The translations under genes and the position numbers were made by a program. A DNA stretch of 64,000 bases from Gordonia zhenghanii (GTDB taxonomy: Bacteria; Actinomycetota; Actinomycetes; Mycobacteriales; Mycobacteriaceae): contig NZ_JAKKOQ010000008.1 of NCBI RefSeq assembly GCF_021738965.1, positions 248,001 to 312,000 of the forward strand, read 5' to 3'. Numbering within the stretch: the first letter of the stretch is position 1; each line of letters starts with the position of its first letter. Of this stretch, positions 61,720 through 64,000 are shown one piece after another. The notes under the pieces were generated by a model. That model ran no database searches and had not been told where the DNA came from. It worked only from the letters and a program-made list of their open reading frames with translations.

Positions 61720-61738
61720 TAGAACGTGTTCTATTTTA
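61720..61738 (-). promoter_or_regulatory. KstR-type palindrome at the WS/DGAT promoter
   Basis: TAGAACGTGTTCTA (61720-61733) is a perfect 14-bp palindrome fitting TnnAACnnGTTnnA. On the minus strand a TAAAAT -10-like hexamer (61738 to 61733) abuts it, and the ATG lies 23 bp further on. Repressor binding would cover the start site. Confidence 0.75.
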
Positions 61739-61833
61739 GTTGAAGTCGTCGTCTACCTGCTGTTCGCGTCACCACGAGCCCCGACGGGACAGCCTGCCTA
61801 CGCACCGACTGACTGCCGGTGTTAAGTGGAGGC

Positions 61834-62448
61834 ATGGGCACTCGCTATCAACACCTCGCATACGGCGACGCCGCGCGAGCCCGTCAACACGCAGTGGCGG
61901 ACGCTGCCGTACCGGGAGCCGCGATCCCCGACGACGGCCCCCAGGAACTGACCTCTCGCGAGCTCCGCATGCTCACCCGCGCTTTCCAACTCCACCTAGC
62001 CACCGTGACCGAATCCGGCTGGCCGTATGTGCAGTACCGCAGCGGCCCAACCGGATTCGTCCACCATCTCGGCGGCAATCGGATCGCGTTCGCCGACTTT
62101 CGGGGCAACCGTCAGTTCGTGTCGACCGGCAACATCGACGCCGACGGCCGCGTCGCACTGTTCGTCGCCGACTATCCGCTCCGCAAACGCCTCAAAGTGT
62201 TCGGCCGCGCCGTGGTGTCGGACGACCCCGCACTCCTCGAACGACTGCGGCGCGTGGACGACGGTGAGATCTCGGCCGTCTGCGAACGCAGCATCGTCAT
62301 CGGCGTCGAAGCCTTCGACTGGAACTGTTCACGCAGCCTCGTCCCGCAGTACACCGACGTGCAGGTCCGCGAACGGACGCAGCCGTACATCGACCGCATC
62401 ACCGAGTTGCAGGACGAGGTGGCCGCGCTGCGCGCGCGACTCGACTGA
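61834..62448 (+). CDS. Pyridoxamine 5'-phosphate oxidase-family flavoprotein
   Basis: A 204-residue split-barrel protein: AFQLHLATVTESGWPYVQYRSGP, IAFADFRGNRQFVSTGNIDADGRVALFVADYP and RLKVFGRAVV, followed by a helical tail. The pattern is that of FMN-binding PNPOx-like proteins; no substrate is proposed. ATG 61834 with GGAGG very close upstream; a GTG at 61819 is an alternative. It is divergent from the WS/DGAT gene and may share its regulatory region. Confidence 0.82.
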   Translation: MGTRYQHLAYGDAARARQHAVADAAVPGAAIPDDGPQELTSRELRMLTRAFQLHLATVTESGWPYVQYRSGPTGFVHHLGGNRIAFADFRGNRQFVSTGNIDADGRVALFVADYPLRKRLKVFGRAVVSDDPALLERLRRVDDGEISAVCERSIVIGVEAFDWNCSRSLVPQYTDVQVRERTQPYIDRITELQDEVAALRARLD

Positions 62449-62488
62449 CGTTCGGCTCGTTCGAGGTGGTCTACGGGACCAGCGCCAG

Positions 62489-62518
62489 GGCTCTACCGCG
62501 TTCGTTCGCGGTAGAGCC
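62489..62518. terminator. Perfect hairpin between convergent genes
   Basis: GGCTCTACCGCG pairs with CGCGGTAGAGCC around a TTCGTT loop. It contains the stop codon of the minus-strand small gene and lies 41 bp after the plus-strand flavoprotein stop, so it can terminate both directions. Confidence 0.8.
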
Positions 62519-62648
62519 ACGCTCCCAGGACGATCAACCAGATCGGCACGACGACGCCGAACATCAGCCATGCGCCCTGACTGATCATCATGACCGCGGC
62601 GATCACCATCAACACGCCGCTGATCAGCGCGACCACTTTAGGACTCAC
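62493..62648 (-). CDS. Small two-helix membrane protein (51 aa)
   Basis: A 51-residue open frame with two hydrophobic helices, VVALISGVLMVIAAVMM and AWLMFGVVVPIWLIVLGAWL, and a basic tail YRERTR. The GTG start has AAAGGA 5 nt upstream, an ideal ribosome site. Codon composition is GC-rich in the third position like its neighbours. It lies 30 bp downstream of the end of glyS on the opposite side, reading the same way as glyS but ending before it is not the case: it begins 30 bp after the glyS stop, so it may be the last gene of the glyS transcript. Function unknown. Confidence 0.68.
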   Translation of the reverse strand: MSPKVVALISGVLMVIAAVMMISQGAWLMFGVVVPIWLIVLGAWLYRERTR

Positions 62649-62678
62649 GTCGTCCTTTCGTGACGAGTCGGACGGCCG

Positions 62679-64000
62679 TCAGACGCCGATCAACTTGCCG
62701 CCGAGGTACTCGACGACCTTGTCCAAGGCCACGCGCTCCTGCGTCATCGTGTCGCGTTCACGGATGGTGACCGCCTGGTCGTCGAGGGTGTCGAAGTCGA
62801 CGGTGACACAGAACGGCGTGCCGATCTCATCCTGGCGGCGGTAACGCTTGCCGATGCCCTGCGCGTCGTCGAACTCGATGTTCCAGTGCTTGCGGAGGTC
62901 GGCCGCGAGGTCGCGCGCCTTCGGCGACAGCTTCTCGTTCCGCGAGAGTGGCAGCACGGCTGCCTTCACCGGAGCCAGACGACGATCCAGCTTCAGGACA
63001 GTGCGAGTATCGGTGCCCCCCTTGGCGTTCGGCACTTCCTCGTCGGTGTACGCGTCGACGAGGAACGCCATCATCGAACGGCCAAGGCCGGCAGCAGGCT
63101 CGATCACGAACGGCGTGAACCGTTCGCCAGTCGCCTGGTCGAAGAACGACAGGTCCTCGCCGGAGGCCTTGCTGTGCGTCGACAGATCGTAGTCGGTCCG
63201 GTTGGCGACACCCTCGAGTTCGCCCCACGGGTTGCCGCTGAAACCGAACTTGTACTCGACGTCGACGGTCCGCTTGGAGTAGTGCGACAGCTTCTCGGCC
63301 GGGTGCTCGAACAGACGCAGATTCTCGGGATCGATGCCGAGGTCGACGTACCACTGGAAGCGGGCATCGATCCACTCCTGATGCCACTGCTCGTCGTCGC
63401 CGGGCTTGACGAAGAACTCCATCTCCATCTGCTCGAACTCGCGCGTGCGGAAGATGAAGTTTCCGGGCGTGATCTCGTTGCGGAAGCTCTTGCCGATCTG
63501 CGCGATGCCGAACGGCGGCTTGCGACGCGACGTGGTCATCACGTTCTTGAAGTTGACGAAGATGCCCTGCGCGGTCTCCGGGCGAAGGTAGGCCAGGCCG
63601 TCCTGATCGGCGACCGGACCGAGGAACGTCTTGAGCAGGCCCGAGAACGCCTTCGGCTCGGTCCACTGCCCCTTGGTGCCGCATTCGGGGCAGCCGACCT
63701 CCGACATCGGGACCGTGTCCGGATCGTCGATGCCCTTCTTGAGCGCGTACGCCTCTTGCAGATGATCCTGACGCTGGCGCTTGTGGCAGTTGGTGCACTC
63801 GATCAGCGGATCGGTGAACACGTCGACGTGGCCGGAGGCCTCCCACACGCGACGCGGCAGGATGACCGACGAATCGAGACCCACGACGTCCTCGCGTGAG
63901 GTGACCATCGTGCGCCACCACTGGCGCTTGATGTTGTCCTTCAACTCCACGCCGAGCGGACCATAGTCCCAGGCGGACCGGGTTCCGCCGTAGATCTCAC
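62679..64000 (-). CDS. glyS: Glycyl-tRNA synthetase (3' part; 5' end beyond the window)
   Basis: The dimeric (alpha2) class II GlyRS, which charges tRNA-Gly. About 440 residues are present; the frame is open to the right edge, and the first residues seen, [19 protein letters not shown], are the family's near-N-terminal motif, so only some 20 codons are missing. The zinc-ribbon Cys pairs are [10 protein letters not shown] and GCPECG; motif 2 is [20 protein letters not shown]; motif 3 is [12 protein letters not shown]. The end [10 protein letters not shown] is intact. The small membrane-protein gene follows on the same strand. Confidence 0.96.
   Translation of the reverse strand, partial: EIYGGTRSAWDYGPLGVELKDNIKRQWWRTMVTSREDVVGLDSSVILPRRVWEASGHVDVFTDPLIECTNCHKRQRQDHLQEAYALKKGIDDPDTVPMSEVGCPECGTKGQWTEPKAFSGLLKTFLGPVADQDGLAYLRPETAQGIFVNFKNVMTTSRRKPPFGIAQIGKSFRNEITPGNFIFRTREFEQMEMEFFVKPGDDEQWHQEWIDARFQWYVDLGIDPENLRLFEHPAEKLSHYSKRTVDVEYKFGFSGNPWGELEGVANRTDYDLSTHSKASGEDLSFFDQATGERFTPFVIEPAAGLGRSMMAFLVDAYTDEEVPNAKGGTDTRTVLKLDRRLAPVKAAVLPLSRNEKLSPKARDLAADLRKHWNIEFDDAQGIGKRYRRQDEIGTPFCVTVDFDTLDDQAVTIRERDTMTQERVALDKVVEYLGGKLIGV

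Overview
The window is high-GC actinobacterial chromosome, most likely from the Mycobacteriales (mycolic-acid bacteria); Gordonia or a close relative is my best guess. The reasons are close matches to the mycobacterial acyl-CoA ligases FadD5 and FadD36, a wax ester synthase/DGAT acyltransferase, an Mce-associated-type membrane protein, a PPOX/F420-type flavoprotein, KstR-type operators, and housekeeping genes dnaG, dgt and glyS on one strand in the relative order known from mycobacteria. Nothing looks like a prophage, plasmid or CRISPR array.

Layout. 0-4.6 kb: fatty-acid genes (fadD5-like ligase, crotonase) divergent from a double-domain TetR regulator, then an Mce-associated-type protein. 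4.7-7.1 kb: tRNA-Asn with terminator, an Ltp-type lipoprotein, an FBP/FusB-like zinc-finger protein, and a DUF302/CsoR-family pair behind a C-tract/G-tract operator. 7-10.6 kb: flavoprotein oxidoreductase divergent from a TetR-DHA2 efflux operon. 10.8-15 kb (minus): a two-component system and MacB-like ABC exporter directly downstream of a CAT-anticodon tRNA. 15-19.2 kb: OPT transporter and dnaG. 19.3-45.9 kb: a variable block lying between dnaG and dgt, which are neighbours in mycobacteria. It holds a 1003-residue orphan, hydrolases, a secreted serine protease, a JetABC (Wadjet/MksFEB) SMC operon without the JetD nuclease, a secreted intradiol dioxygenase, a DraG-like hydrolase, a NYN-domain protein, a SWIM-SNF2 helicase, pyruvate oxidase and fadD36. 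45.9-47.7 kb: dgt and a cold-shock protein. 47.8-52.8 kb: a DrrAB-type exporter with three 10-bp direct repeats at its promoter, facing a BTAD/AfsR-type regulator. 52.9-56 kb: a BtuFCD-type transporter under a cobalamin riboswitch. 56-62.5 kb: a lipid module (two paralogous alpha/beta hydrolases, VOC protein, SDR, WS/DGAT) with three exact KstR-type boxes. 62.5-64 kb: a 51-residue membrane protein and glyS, which runs off the right edge.

How parts work together. The clearest circuits are (i) jetA-jetB-jetC, with 4-bp overlaps, encoding kleisin, small subunit and SMC-like ATPase; (ii) the riboswitch-btuF-btuC-btuD operon; (iii) KstR-type operators overlapping the predicted start sites of the two hydrolase genes and the acyltransferase, suggesting co-induction during sterol or lipid catabolism; (iv) histidine kinase, response regulator and ABC exporter in one minus-strand run.

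A family of short repeats (core GGTCGAGCGGAGTCGAGACC) occurs in four clusters, and every cluster lies between convergent genes.
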